This document shows positions 12,804 to 25,100 of a stretch of DNA of 64,000 bases, piece after piece. Made by a program: the position numbers and the translations under genes. The notes under the pieces are model-generated. The model did no database searches. It was not told the origin of the DNA and worked only from the letters and a program-made list of their open reading frames with translations. Where the stretch lies: positions 768,167 through 832,166 of the forward strand of contig VXAA01005665.1 of assembly GCA_013399115.1 (NCBI GenBank). Reading direction: 5' to 3'. Every line of letters starts with the position of its first letter. The stretch's first letter is position 1. This DNA is from Anseranas semipalmata. Lineage: Eukaryota > Chordata > Aves > Anseriformes > Anseranatidae.

Positions 12804-15800
12804 GGTCCTAGGAGTATCACGAGATGTATCAAATCAAACTATAGAAGAAAGTTATTTCTTGTAAATTTTCTTCACTCGCTTACGTAGAAGACTACAATTA
12901 GTTAAGTTTTTTTTCATTTATGTTCAGTTTCTAGTAACTTACATTTTATTACATACTTTGTAGTTCAATTCATCAGTAAAATCTCCCAAATTAGAAGGGG
13001 CTTAACCTTTCCTAAAGGTATTTCAATTTTTATTTAATATATTACAGGAAAATATGTTTCCTTCAGTAATGATGCACTTTCATTGCTTTTATTGTTTCTT
13101 TCTATTTATTTAAAACATTTGAAATCTGAGCTTTTTTTTCCCCACAAATGTGGCTTATGCATATAAATTGATGAAGAAACCTTTTTGTCTGATATTCATC
13201 ATTGGTTTCCATTCACACAGTAATACATGCTGAATTCATTAAACCTCTAGAAGAATATGGCATTGATGATACATTTGGCGTTACTTAAAACATAGTATAT
13301 TCACTGTTCTGCTGAACAAAGAATAAGATAAAAAATATATAGAAATGTCAGTTCAAAAAAGTTATCTAATTTTATTGGGCAAAATGTTGGATCTCCCACC
13401 AGGCTTCGTGGGAAACCTTGAAAGCTATTATGGCAGTCACAAAAGTTAATTAGTTTTGTAACTGTGTTCTGTTAAAATGTTGCTTTAGGCAGTGTATTTG
13501 GAACACAGGATCTTTATCCTTTTTGGTTTTAGAAGATTTTGAGACTCCTCTTGTGGTAGCAGAACAGTATTGTTTCAACACTACAGATGAGTAAATTTGT
13601 TGGATGTTACACAAATGCAATTTCTACCAAATTACTGTTTTGTGGTCCACCTCCCTATGTAAAATACTTCCCACTTCTTTCATTTAACTTGGATTAAAAG
13701 ATAAAATACTTTATTTCAGAGATGTTCTAAACATAGAAGGTTATTGCATACATTAAAAATTATTGCTGTATTCTTCCTCCCCTACAAAGAGTGCTTAGGT
13801 GTTGTTTTCTTTTTTCTAGGTGAGTAACTGAAGGTTAACAGAATTCCTGGTTGTCCAGTATGCTTAATGCTTTTCTATAGTATGCTGTGGGTAAGTAAAA
13901 AAAAATAATAATAATAATTTTTTTTCTAAATGAGCACATAAGCAAAAATGAATAATTGGTAATAACTTGTGCAATGGTGTTTTAATCAGTGTCGTAATTG
14001 GTTGCTATATTAACAATACGTAAAAACCTGCAACACATTTGAAAAGGTATTTGATATAGAGATGCTTGAATGATAGGCGTTATTGAGTTTTCATAGAATT
14101 TTCTGATTGTTATGTCCTTTTGACATTTAAATTGTATATTTAAGGTACAATTTCTGACTTCGAGATCTTTGTAGGTGTGTTGTTTATAAAGGAAAAAGAG
14201 TACATGAAAGTAGACTATAATCCTGTGTTTTGAGAAGTCTTGTGCATGGATACTATATTTATAAATTATATGTATTGTATTTTGAATTTTGTTAACGGCC
14301 AATATTATATTTAGGGGTTGTGTTGGTTCTCTAGATGTTAGGAAAATTTTAGTTGCTGGTCTAACAGTAACATTCTCCTTAGTCGTTATTTACATCTTCC
14401 ATGTGATTGTTGTAACTGGAAGTAGATTTTTCTGAAAGGCTTTGAACAACATGGTTGAGTTATTCTGGACTTTGTTTTCATTAACCACTATGTATATGAT
14501 CAGAAGAATCAGAAGTAAAGGCTTTTGTTGTAATCCTGGCCCTACTGGAATGCATTGTGCAATATTGCCAGCAACTCCCATGGCCACAGTGGCATCCGTT
14601 GGAAATTTCTTTCATATCAGTCAGAAATTAAATTAATAGAAACACAGCTGTACATAAATAGTGTAAAACACTTTAAATGTGTAAAAATCTCAATTTTGAC
14701 TTCACATAAATTGTAATTTAAATGATAATTAAAATAGTCTATGAGATTAATGTTAAAAGCCTGTGATGTTAACTGAATGATACTTTTTTCTGGCAATAAC
14801 AGTGGGGTGTGAACATATGTGCTTGGCTTATCAAATATCTGTTTAAATACGGTTTAAATGGTTTAATGGTTCCTCCTTAGAAGGAAGGAAGTGTTTAAAA
14901 TACATGTTAGACATTGTTCTCTTAGGTTCTCCTGGAAGCCTGATGCATGCTGTACGAGCAACTCTTTTCTGTTGTATACAGTTAAACTAAGAAGCATGGT
15001 ATTATTCAGTATTCATATTTCTGTACTACTTGTGTAGTAATATTCATATGACATCGACATAGAATATTTGTAGGAAATGAGAATTTTGAGAGTGTTTTTA
15101 AACCTGGAAAACCTTAGGGGAAAAAAAGTTCATATAAAGGTTGCTAAATATCACCATTTGGTGCACAGCATGTGCAAAGAAGAATATGTGAGTACAGAGA
15201 TATCTAGTAATCATGCATTCAGACTCATGGCAGAAAATGTGTATTAAAATGCAGTGAACAAGGCTGATTCAGGATGCCTGGCAGCCATTTTGTTATGGCT
15301 TCCTTATTTTGCTTATATGATTGTTTATCAAAACCCGGATTGTTACTCTGCAGTTAGTCTGTTATACTTCTATTTTAAATGGTAACAAACAACCTCTAGA
15401 AAAGATGAGGGGAAGGTTAGGTAGGTATTCTGTGCATTGAGGTATCTCTGGTTTTATATTCTTATGTAGAAAATGAACTTTCCAGGAACTAATAAAAAAC
15501 ACGAAGTTCAGATGTCTCGTGGAATCAAGAAGCAGTATTTTTCTCTCATTTGAAAACCTGGTTTTCACAAAATTTGTTCTATCAAATTTGATACTATTTA
15601 CTTAAATTGAAATACAGAGAATAAAGCGATAAACCTCACTGAAGGAAATGGAAATCTTGCTTTCGAGTGAAATGGGGTCAATAATTCACCCCATATGAAA
15701 TTGTTCAGCGTTGAATTATTTTCATTTAGTGATTTCTTAGATGATAGTTACAATGGATAGACTACTCTTTGAACCAAACTTGTTTCAACTGTGAATGTAG

Positions 15801-17700
15801 TTTGCAGACTTCAGAGGTATTTCATAGTCGTTTCTAACTACCTGGATACGTAAATCTACCAAATGAGGTAACTGAACTTCAGCTTATTCTCTGCTCTCTT
15901 GTGTCAGTTCTGTTGTTGGGAGCTATTCACACATATCTTTGTGTAACCTTAAAGCTGGTTCACAAGAGGAAATCTTGCGGTCATGCATTTAAATATTAGG
16001 TTGGATTCTGTTTGGAAACTTAGATTTGAAAAAGGTAGTACAGGAAAACAAAAAATAATATGCAATGTGAAAACAGTTCTTTCTTGTGTCAATATTTTCT
16101 GAAACGGAAACAGTCTTTCCAAACCCTGGAATTTTTATGGCAACGTTCATTATTAGTGAAACCTCCGACTATATTAGAACAGTCCCAAAATATTGGTGAC
16201 ATACATCTCTTGATCCTAGAATAGGTTATATTCTTATATACAGAATACATATATTTCAGTTCTACAGAAATAATCTGAGTTGTGTTTAGTGAAGCTCAAA
16301 AGCAAAGCAAAAGGAAGTGAAAATTTAATTTAGATACCTTAATGGAGTTATGAACAAATCAGTTAGAAAATACCAATGCCATTTGCATTGTTATTCAATT
16401 AAGTAGCTCTACTAAGTGTCTAGAGGGGTACAATATGTTTTCTAAATATAAAATTTTGTATGTAAGAACAAACTACATTTTAAAATTATAGATGCCTTAA
16501 AAATTTCTGCAGGAATGTCATCTTCTGACATCTTGATTAATTACACCTGCTTTGTTTACATGCTGACAGTATTCTTCATATCTTTCTTTGTGTAGGTTTG
16601 TGTTTTTAACTACAGTGGTAACCAAAACCACTTGCTTTTGTAAATGTCAGAGAAATTGTGTTGCACTGTATAAAAAAAAATTAAAAAAAGTAAAGTTCTA
16701 TTTTTGTTGACAGGTTGGTATTTGTTCTTGGTTAAAATAAAACTTGATAAGTAGTTTTCCTTGTAGTAGTTTATAGTATATATAGTTAATAGTAACAACT
16801 GATTGCAGCTTCAGTTCTGTAAGAACAAATGAGAGCATAGCCATCCTTCTATCCTGCTTTTCCTCCTCTCCCTCCTCCCCCAGCTGTATGAGATTGTCTC
16901 GTGGTGTTAATTGAACCATAAACTGCCTGACTCTAAAAATAACTTTTGAAAACAGGAGCATCTTCCCAAATCTTTTCATAAACATGTTTAAAATTCAGCT
17001 GACACAAAAGTAGACATTGCACTTCCTATCAACAACCTGAGGCACTGAGTTCATGCTGTCTCCCCTGCAGCTGCAGAATCGAGGTACAGCCAAACCACGC
17101 ATTTTCTGAAGTATCACAACAATTTGAGCAGTCAGGACAACGTCTAATGAAAAAGGTGTGGTTAGACTATAGCTTTGTAAAGACTTTCCCTCATCTGTGG
17201 ATAACTTTAATACTTCATTAGTTGCCCCAGTTTGATATGAAATTTGAATTCAGTAGGCTTTTGGGCACTGTGACTGTGCCTTGGTTTATTCTGGGTGAAA
17301 GTGGAATAAACTAAAGGAATGAATAGTCTAGTGTTTTGCTATCTATTATTTTTTCCTCTTGGATGTGATTTTTTTTTTTGTCCAGATGAAGATGCATTCC
17401 TCGTTTAAAACAAAGGCTGTTTGTTACTCTTAACATACCTTTTATTCCTGGGGTAAATAAATCGTTTATAATGTCTGTATTGTACTTTAAAGTGACAATA
17501 AAATAGACATAGAACAGTGAAAATAAAATAGTTTAACGCTTTAGACTTGGTAGAATTAAGTTTCCTGTACGTGGAAATATACTGCTCATGGAGCCTTTTT
17601 GAGATCTCAGCAACTACAAATCAAATGACTTATTGAGTAATACTTGCAAATCCTACGAAGTTAAGATCAGTTCGAGGGTTGTGTGTTTATACGTTTTTAT
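12804..17700. other. 4.9 kb AT-rich DNA, no gene seen
   Basis: Mostly unique AT-rich sequence. It holds an A-run plus (AAT)n tract at 13897-13926, a short inverted repeat (ATGGGGT at 15672-15678 against ACCCCAT at 15688-15694), and isolated splice-acceptor-like tracts at about 16855-16883 and 17055-17070 that are discussed under findings. Confidence 0.5.
13897..13926. repeat. A-run and (AAT)n simple repeat
   Basis: About nine A, then four to five AAT units, then a T run. A low-complexity tract. Confidence 0.85.
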
Positions 17701-17714
17701 AGGGGACAGTTTTT

Positions 17715-18000
17715 GGCAGCAGCTACGGAAAGCTGGGCAGTCCTTAAGGGCAGCAATGGGAACGGGAGCGAGTGATGCTGGAGAGCCTGAGCAGCCCGTC
17801 CAGAAGCCGGAGTGTGAGCCGCCCGGCATCGAGCGGGGCGTGAGGCAGCTTCGCCTGCCAGCCGGGCAGGGACACAACCCGTCCTCAGCCTCTGCTGCCC
17901 TTTGGGGTGGTTCTGGCCAGCGGCTTGGGGCGAGCTGCAGCTTTCTGGCCGCGTGGGCAAGCAGCGTGCAGGGCTCAGGCTCAAAGAGGAAGGCATAAAA
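17715..18000. other. CpG-rich patch in AT-rich surroundings
   Basis: About 17 CpG dinucleotides occur between 17756 and 17960, against almost none in the flanking kilobases, with an abrupt rise in GC content. Open frames run through on both strands (121 codons plus, 144 codons minus), as expected in GC-rich DNA where stops are rare; neither shows a known domain. It shares a 14-bp block and a nearby 8-bp block with the patch at 59.4-59.6 kb. It could be a small CpG island, an exon, or a fragment of a GC-rich repeat. Confidence 0.5.
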
Positions 18001-18486
18001 GCTGGGGTTAAGATAGCTCTGCTTAAGGCATTCGTATTTATTGCTAGCAGCTCTGCACAAGGAGTGTGACACTAAATATTTTTCCATATCAAAGCTACCA
18101 TGTAATGACAGCCTGCATTAAGCAGAGTAATTACTAAGAGAAACTTTGCAAAGATTTGTCATGTCTACAGCATATTTCTATGCAGCGAATGGAAGCTCTT
18201 CCAGGGGCACGCTGTGCTTTGTCTGTGATGTGCAATTTAATTGAACATCTTGTTATGTTTTTGTTTTATTACTTATAGCCCAGAAAATAAGCTATGTGAC
18301 TTACAATCTAAATAAAATATATTATCCTTCATTCAGCTTGCAAGATACAGTGTTGTGCAGGAGAAAGATGATAATAAGGAGAAGAAAGACAGGGAGGGAA
18401 CATAGGCTCACTGAGATGGTACGCACCGGGAGATAAAGCAGTGCGTTGAAATGAATACTCCTGGTTTGATGTTGAAGGAATAAAAT

Positions 18487-18516
18487 AAAAAAAAAAAATC
18501 TTTTTTTTTTTTTTTT
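18487..18516. repeat. A12/T16 self-complementary low-complexity tract
   Basis: Twelve A at 18487-18498, then TC, then sixteen T at 18501-18516, forming a perfect A/T inverted repeat with a two-base spacer. Confidence 0.9.
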
Positions 18517-20454
18517 AAACACCGTAAGATATGCGTCTTCCAGAAGAGAGAACGTAACTTTCTACCTGCTTCAGCTTAGGAAAGGCAGCTGAGCGATTGA
18601 GCTGCCACAGAATATTGTGAAATTGAAGCTGCTGGTCTTTCTTGTAGATAAACTCTAGTCCAGCTTGTACTATGCAGTAACTGGGATGGGATGTAAGCTA
18701 CTCGTTTATGAAGCGGCCAGCTGGGACAGCACCTCTGGCTACCTGGATGCTCTTTTCCATGATGCTCATACATTTTTTCAATGCAGACAAGTACAAAGCA
18801 AAATTGGATGATTTACAGAACTGTGCTAGTTAGGTGCTCATTACAGTGATGGTGACTTTTGTGACAGTGAGCTATTGTTTCTCCCCACATTCCTGACACC
18901 AGCCTCTCTCTTTTCTCCTGTGTTATAGCTTTCATCTAGAGAAGAGAAACACAAATTCATCCCTTTTGCAGGAAATGAGAGAAGACTTATTCTGGTTATT
19001 TCTGTGTCAGTCTCCTCTTCTTTGTATGAATAGTTAAAAATGTGTGAGGCCACACAGAAAGATGGATCAGATAAATAATTTAATAGTTTTCCTTGTTCTC
19101 ATTGCATGTGGAAATTTTGAGGCAAGTACTTTAGGAAATGCAAAGTGCTTCAAGAAACAAAGAGGCTTGCTGGAGAGTAGTCAGTCGTAGCTGGCAACTT
19201 GTGTGTAGGGAGAGCTGGGATTCAGATACTGCATCAGCAAGGAGCTAAAACATGGATCTTCCAAATGTAAGATAAGGATCTTTAGCAATATGGTTTTAAT
19301 GCAGATGTGGTGTCTGTTCTCAGTGCTTTTGGCCAGATACTCTGGTGTAGATTAGAGAAATATTTTCCAAACTATTACGCTTTCCAAAAACTATTAACAA
19401 CAGCAAAAATTATTAATGGGCTTGATAAATGGTACTTCTTGTTTTTGTCGATGTTGCTGGAAAGTTCACGATCGATTGCACTCTCAAATTTCAACAGCTC
19501 TTGTAAAATTCTACACAGACCTTTATCTTCCCTCACACCCTACTGTACTAGAGATAGCATCCAGTACAGTGTATCTCTTAGCTTTTTTTTAACATTAGAA
19601 TAGTTCTTAAATAATATTTTAAACTATAAAAATATTTCAAACTTTTCCATAAGATTTGCAGTTATATGCACTAGATTAATTTATTGCAGGCTTGTGAACA
19701 TGAGCTAAAATTAGAAAACTATAAGCAATTTAATTTTATTGGGTCCATGTCATCCAGGTTCCTGATTTCTTATTCATAATCTCCTCTAAGAGTTATCTGT
19801 CTGTCTATACAGGCAGTTAGGTAGTGTCTTATCCTAAGTACCTAGTTAAAGCCCGTCTAGTAAGCATGTCTATAAAACTGTAATCAATGAGATAAGCTTT
19901 AATTCATCATCCAATCAATGACATATTTGGGTTGTTATTTAAGCTACTGTTTAGGACTATATAGCTTCCAGGAAAGGAGAAAAATGAAAATTACTATCCA
20001 ATATTAAGAAAAACGAGAAGCCTACACTATCTATGTGTCACAAGCCAGGTTAAGGTTCGGACTTTTTCTCTGATACAGCTTTGCGTACTTTTTTTTTTTT
20101 CTTTTATTGTGCCAGGTGGTTTTACTCATATTTTCTGTACACTAAACAAGGTGAATGAATGGGATCATTTCACTTACTGCTATTTTAGGGAAGTAATAAC
20201 AGATTTTAGACATGACTGTGGTCTCTATTAAACAGAAGGCCATTAAACAGAATGAAAATCAATGCTCTTTTTGGTATCATTGTGTATGGTTTATTAATGA
20301 AATGTTACCCTTTGATTGTGAATATATTCAGGCAAATTGTTTTGAACTCAGTCTGGTTGAACAAATGCATGGACATACAGTTGGATGCATTTACTGGACT
20401 GGATTCAGCATAAGGAACTTGTGAATTTTTTATGGGAGATGCGTGCAAGCAGCT

Positions 20455-20468
20455 AAAAAAAAAAAAAA
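20455..20468 (+). repeat. poly-A run (14 bp)
   Basis: An uninterrupted A run with no polyadenylation signal immediately upstream. Confidence 0.85.
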
Positions 20469-21246
20469 GTGACCCTGTATAGATTTAGTTTGTTATTGTT
20501 TTGTATGCCTATATTTTCCATACATATAAATTTTACTGGTTGGTGTGTGTATGTTCTTCTACATGAGTATTACCCCTCCAAATCTATCCTTGTAAAGTAG
20601 ATTATGCTAGTTACAGACTACTTCATCGCTTTTCATTAGATATTTACTATTTCTTTTTTGTCTTCAAAATGAAATGACTGCACTTAATGCAGCAATATGC
20701 ACTTACAGAAAGCAATTGCGCTTTCTTGTCTGTATGCTGTAACTTCTTAATCTAGGGCCCAAACTCTCAAAGTATGTTTGACTGAAGCTATTTTCTGCTT
20801 TTGTTGTCTTTTTTCTCTTGAAATCCTGACATCTTCTTTTCTAGCTTTCTAGTTTGCTTCTTTCTACTTCGTTACCTTCAGGCTTTGTAACAATTCTCTT
20901 TCTAATATTTATTCCTCATTGTTCTCACTGCACATATTAATTTTCATTTCTCCTTTCCTATATGTTTGCTTTATTTTCTTGACTGCTTTATATCTTAATT
21001 GGACAGTAGGAAAAAGTAATTGAAACTTTGATCATATGTTAAGCAATTCTCATATTCTTTGAGAGCAGAAGGTACTTAGTGAAGAATAAAGCTGTAAAAT
21101 ATTGCACTTATTTCATGGATTAAGTAGTGCCAAAGTGTCAAAGTGTTATCATGTTAACACTAAGTAATTAAGAAGCTCAAAGTCATCTTAACTTGCTTGT
21201 TCTAATGGCAACAGCCACTATACTTTTTTATTATTTTTAATATTTG

Positions 21247-21280
21247 AAAAAAAAAAATAAGCTGCAACAACAACAACAAA
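21247..21280 (+). repeat. A-run and (CAA)n simple repeat
   Basis: Eleven A at 21247-21257 followed, after 'taagctg', by about five CAA units. Confidence 0.85.
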
Positions 21281-21920
21281 ATGGACCCTTTTCAAGTAAT
21301 GGTTTAATTTGAACAGTGTCTCCTACTACTTTTGGATTTAGAGGTGATCATTTTATGGTTTTGATCTTTAATACAGGAAAAGTCCTGTTTGAAGGTCTTT
21401 CAGATGGAAAAAGTTGCTTAAATTGAGATACAACTTTTATTACTAGTGCTTCTAGTGAATAATTTTGTTTCCTTGAAAGTAAAATAAGACAAATTCGTAA
21501 CAAGTAGGAAAAGAGAATTAAAAATAGAAAATGCACCTTGTATTTATGCACCAATTTATTTGCAGTCATTGTGCTAGAGTAGTAAAAGCTCAGCACATGG
21601 ATTTTACTACCCACTAAAAGCCAAGGTGCACACTTTCCAATATCAGATGGTTGTAGGCTACAGACTAATGATTTCTCCAGCAGTAAATGTAGTTTAAAAT
21701 GGTTGCCACCTTACTAGTGATCGCTACTTTTGCAGCTGAATTAATGGATTGTCTAAATGCTGTTTGTCAAATCACAGTGAGGCTTCTAGCAAATCTAAAT
21801 AACTTTGTGCTGAAATGACCAAACAGAGTCAGTAATAAGCATCTAGTGCAGAAAGTTTTCCATCATTCCAGCTATCTGTGCCAGAATTCATCTTTGTATG
21901 CCCTTAGTCATTGATTTTAG

Positions 21921-22121
21921 CTGGCTTTTTGCTCATTGAGTCACGACAGTGTTGCAAAAGAAAGTCTTGGCTTGCTAAATCAAAATCCTTTTCTGAAACA
22001 TATTCAAGGAATGGAGGAAAAAAAAGAGAAGAAAAGAAATAGATTAAGGAGAATCCAAGAAAGGGCAGAAATGCTGGTGTCAAACTCCAAATCATTTTCA
22101 GAAAATAGCAGAAATCAATAG
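21921..22121 (+). other. exon-like open segment (unproven)
   Basis: An acceptor-like 'ttgattttag' precedes a 66-codon open frame that ends in TAG at 22119-22121. The conceptual product is charged and protein-like: a leading part including NPFLKHIQGMEE, then a Lys/Arg/Glu-rich probable helix (KKEKKRNRLRRIQERAEML), then a Ser/Asn-rich end. The only in-frame ATG is internal (in QGMEE); the frame otherwise opens at the stop TAG at 21918. No family was recognised. A purine-rich run can open a frame by chance, and no strong donor follows, so this would have to be a terminal exon. Confidence 0.2.
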
Positions 22122-25100
22122 AAGTTTTAAGTGCCTTGAAAACTTCTGTATCTTTTTTTTTAGATCTGGTCTAGGACAAAAGGGCCAATGACATAACACT
22201 TGTTCCTCAAATCCTAGAAGCTGACAGAATGGCAAGAAGGGTGCTATTTCTTCCTAATTTTAATCCTGTTTTTATTGATGCCAGTGTGGAATATTTTTTT
22301 CTGTTTACTTTAGGTTAAAATACCAAATTAATGATGTGCAGAGTAGCCTACTCTTTCATCCCTTGATTCACTACTTAGGCCACATGTTTTGCACCCTCAG
22401 ATTTCTGCTAGTATGCTGCTTTTGTTACCATCACTATTTTTTCATGTTGAACTCTATGGTTTCAATAGAATAATTCAGTGTATCTTTTTTTTCCCCTGAA
22501 TGTTAGAGAATTTTGAGTAATACCAAACTTAACAGTGTAGGCTAACAGTATAGGTGCCATATTTCTGGCTCTATAAAGTGATGGTCTCTAATAGCACTGA
22601 CAACGCAAGATCATGCTGTGCATTCATTTTGCTTGACATCTTGGAAAGAAATGTTACCTTTTTCTTGCCTTCATTTTCTTTTAAATGAGGATTTATTCTC
22701 TGAATAAAAATGTCAAAGGAGGCTGATGCTTTCCATGCCATAGTGAACTCTTTCAGCAGGTTGTTCTCTTATGCTGGTGTAATCTGTTTTGCACTAGGCT
22801 TTCTGTAACTAGCATAGTGCAAGCACCAAGTGTTTTCCATGAAGCAACATAGAATTGAATAACATAGTTGGTAATGTTAAGAGATTTCTCAGCTGTTTCT
22901 TTTAATTGGGATATTACGATGATGAAAGTGAAGTGGCAGTAAGACATGGAGTATTCTTTGTATAATCTTGATGCAATTCATTCTTAAATTTCATATGAAC
23001 GTTTCCTATGTTTCCATGCTCCTATATTCTGGTCTGAACGTATCTCTGCTAGCTCTCATTCGAAGATCTCAAACAACTTTTTTGTACCTTATTACTTAGT
23101 AGTTCCACCAGATTTGGAAATGTCAGCAAAACTGATGCTCTTGATTCAGGTAACTGTCAAATTTAGCTTGTCCTTCACTGATACAAACACCTTCTGGTGT
23201 GAGATTTTCTTTTTTTGTTGTTTTCACTTTTAAGCACATGTACATGGTACATGCATATGTATCAAGAACTATATGAAGCATAGTTTTTGAAAAGTGCTTT
23301 TTATCCTCTTTTTCACTCCTAATGTATTGTTCTAAATTTGCACTAGCAGCTACCAAAGCAGCTTGTCTGTTGATTTTTCCTTTTAAATAAAGGAGAAGGA
23401 GAGGGAAGTAGGGTGGCTTTGCAAATGCTCTATTGAAAAGATTGAAGAAAAGAAGAAAAGCTCTGATGTCCTTTTGTAACTTGAAAATTGCAAAATTCAG
23501 CAGTTGTACTTCCACTCCATTGCATTAAAGAATTACTGTCCACTGCATGAATGGACTTCTCAGTTTCTTAAAAAACAGAGAACACAATTCCCAGCTGGCT
23601 TCGTGCTATAAGTTGCTTCCACATGCTACACCCAGGAAGGGTGCGTGGCAAATAGTGACTGCTGTGTTTGCTTGCAGATCTCTTCTTTCAACATGCAGGC
23701 ACATACAAATACAGGTTGACACATCCATCTGTAGTTAAAATTTTGTATGAATATATGGCAGAGAGCTGCTAGTGACTTCAGAACAAATTTAGTTTTAAAA
23801 ATGAATGGGTGCTATTTTATTCTAACAGATGTTGCATTATTTGCAATGTCCACAAAAGGACTTCAGTGCCAATGGCTGCAAATACTTCACCAGTTTTTCC
23901 CTAATCATCTGAAATAGTTATTTTAGAGACAGGAGGTCCTGCTGACTTACAGATTCTAGATGCCTGGGGAGTCCTTTAGTATGAAAGGTCATTATACATG
24001 AATGGCCTGTGGTTCAGTCTATCAAAAGAAAGAGGGTATTGGGACAGCCTAAGTTCTGCTGGTTCTCTTTCCTGAATAGGCTTCGTGAGAGTATTTGGGA
24101 GATAAAATTGTTGGCAAAATGCTTCATAAAATGTCAAGCACAAAATAAAAGGACTCATCTGAAGATTGGTGGTGGTCTGGCCCCAAGACTGATGTTTACC
24201 CTTCCAAGATGTGGGAACAAAGCAATTGAATAATATTCTTCTCAATTAATTTATTAACTTATTAAAGAATAGCAAAGCTTGGGTATGTAGGGAAATTAAT
24301 TTTCAAGTGAGAAACTTCTCAAGAAGTGTTTAACTGTGCTGGCTACTGAATGGTATTTTTAAGCTCCTAAGATATGCTACATGATAAATAATTGTTCATA
24401 AAGACAAGGTTATATGAATATGAGTAAGAATTTCCAGTAAAACTTAATAAAGTAGCTGAGAGCATTCTTTCTAAAGCATAATTAATGTTTTTATTGAATA
24501 ATGAAAATGATCTCTTTCCGCAGAAAGTATGCAGGACGTTTTCACTGCTCTTTTTCTACTGGCTCTTTCTTTCAGACCCATGTATCGGTGGTCCTTCTTA
24601 GCAGTCCACAGCTAAGAAACCTGTCGGGCATTTTCATCAGTATGACAGAGGACAACTTCCCGTCACCGTGTGTCTGTAGGAGATGGCTGACGTTTGAGAT
24701 ATATCAAGCTTTTATGAACAGTGAAGTTTTGGCTGGGGGCTAGTGCCTGAAGGAGCCGAGGGTTCCTCCAGAATGGGTTGACAGCTTTCAAGGCGGAGAG
24801 CAGCAGCCCGAGGTGTAGGGGGAGGATCTGGAGACCAGCACTGCTGACTCCTGCTTAGCTAATGCGCTTCTGCACCTCTGCCCGGTGAAGATGGTTTGTT
24901 CAGAAAAGCCCCCAGAACTGTTACAATTTGTGAATCATCTAACATTGCTTGCACTTGTAGCCTCTTGGAAAATCTAATTGCTTGCAGCCTCTTAGAGGTC
25001 AATATTATAGATTGGTTTTTACAGAAAGATCAAGGAAAAGATCAAGCTTTACTTCTTATTTGAAGATGGGAGGGAGGAAGGACAGGTGGGAAAGGGCAGG

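Noticed and set aside
14530..14605. Segment 'aatcctggccctactggaat' resembling an abundant reptile repeat
   Set aside because: The match is too short and diverged to name a family or support a feature.
15672..15694. ATGGGGT/ACCCCAT inverted repeat as a MITE terminus or operator
   Set aside because: Only 7-bp arms with no flanking duplication; expected by chance in 64 kb.
17653..18087. 144-codon minus-strand and 121-codon plus-strand frames in the 17.7-kb patch
   Set aside because: High GC reduces stop codons on both strands; neither product has a recognisable domain, so no CDS is called.
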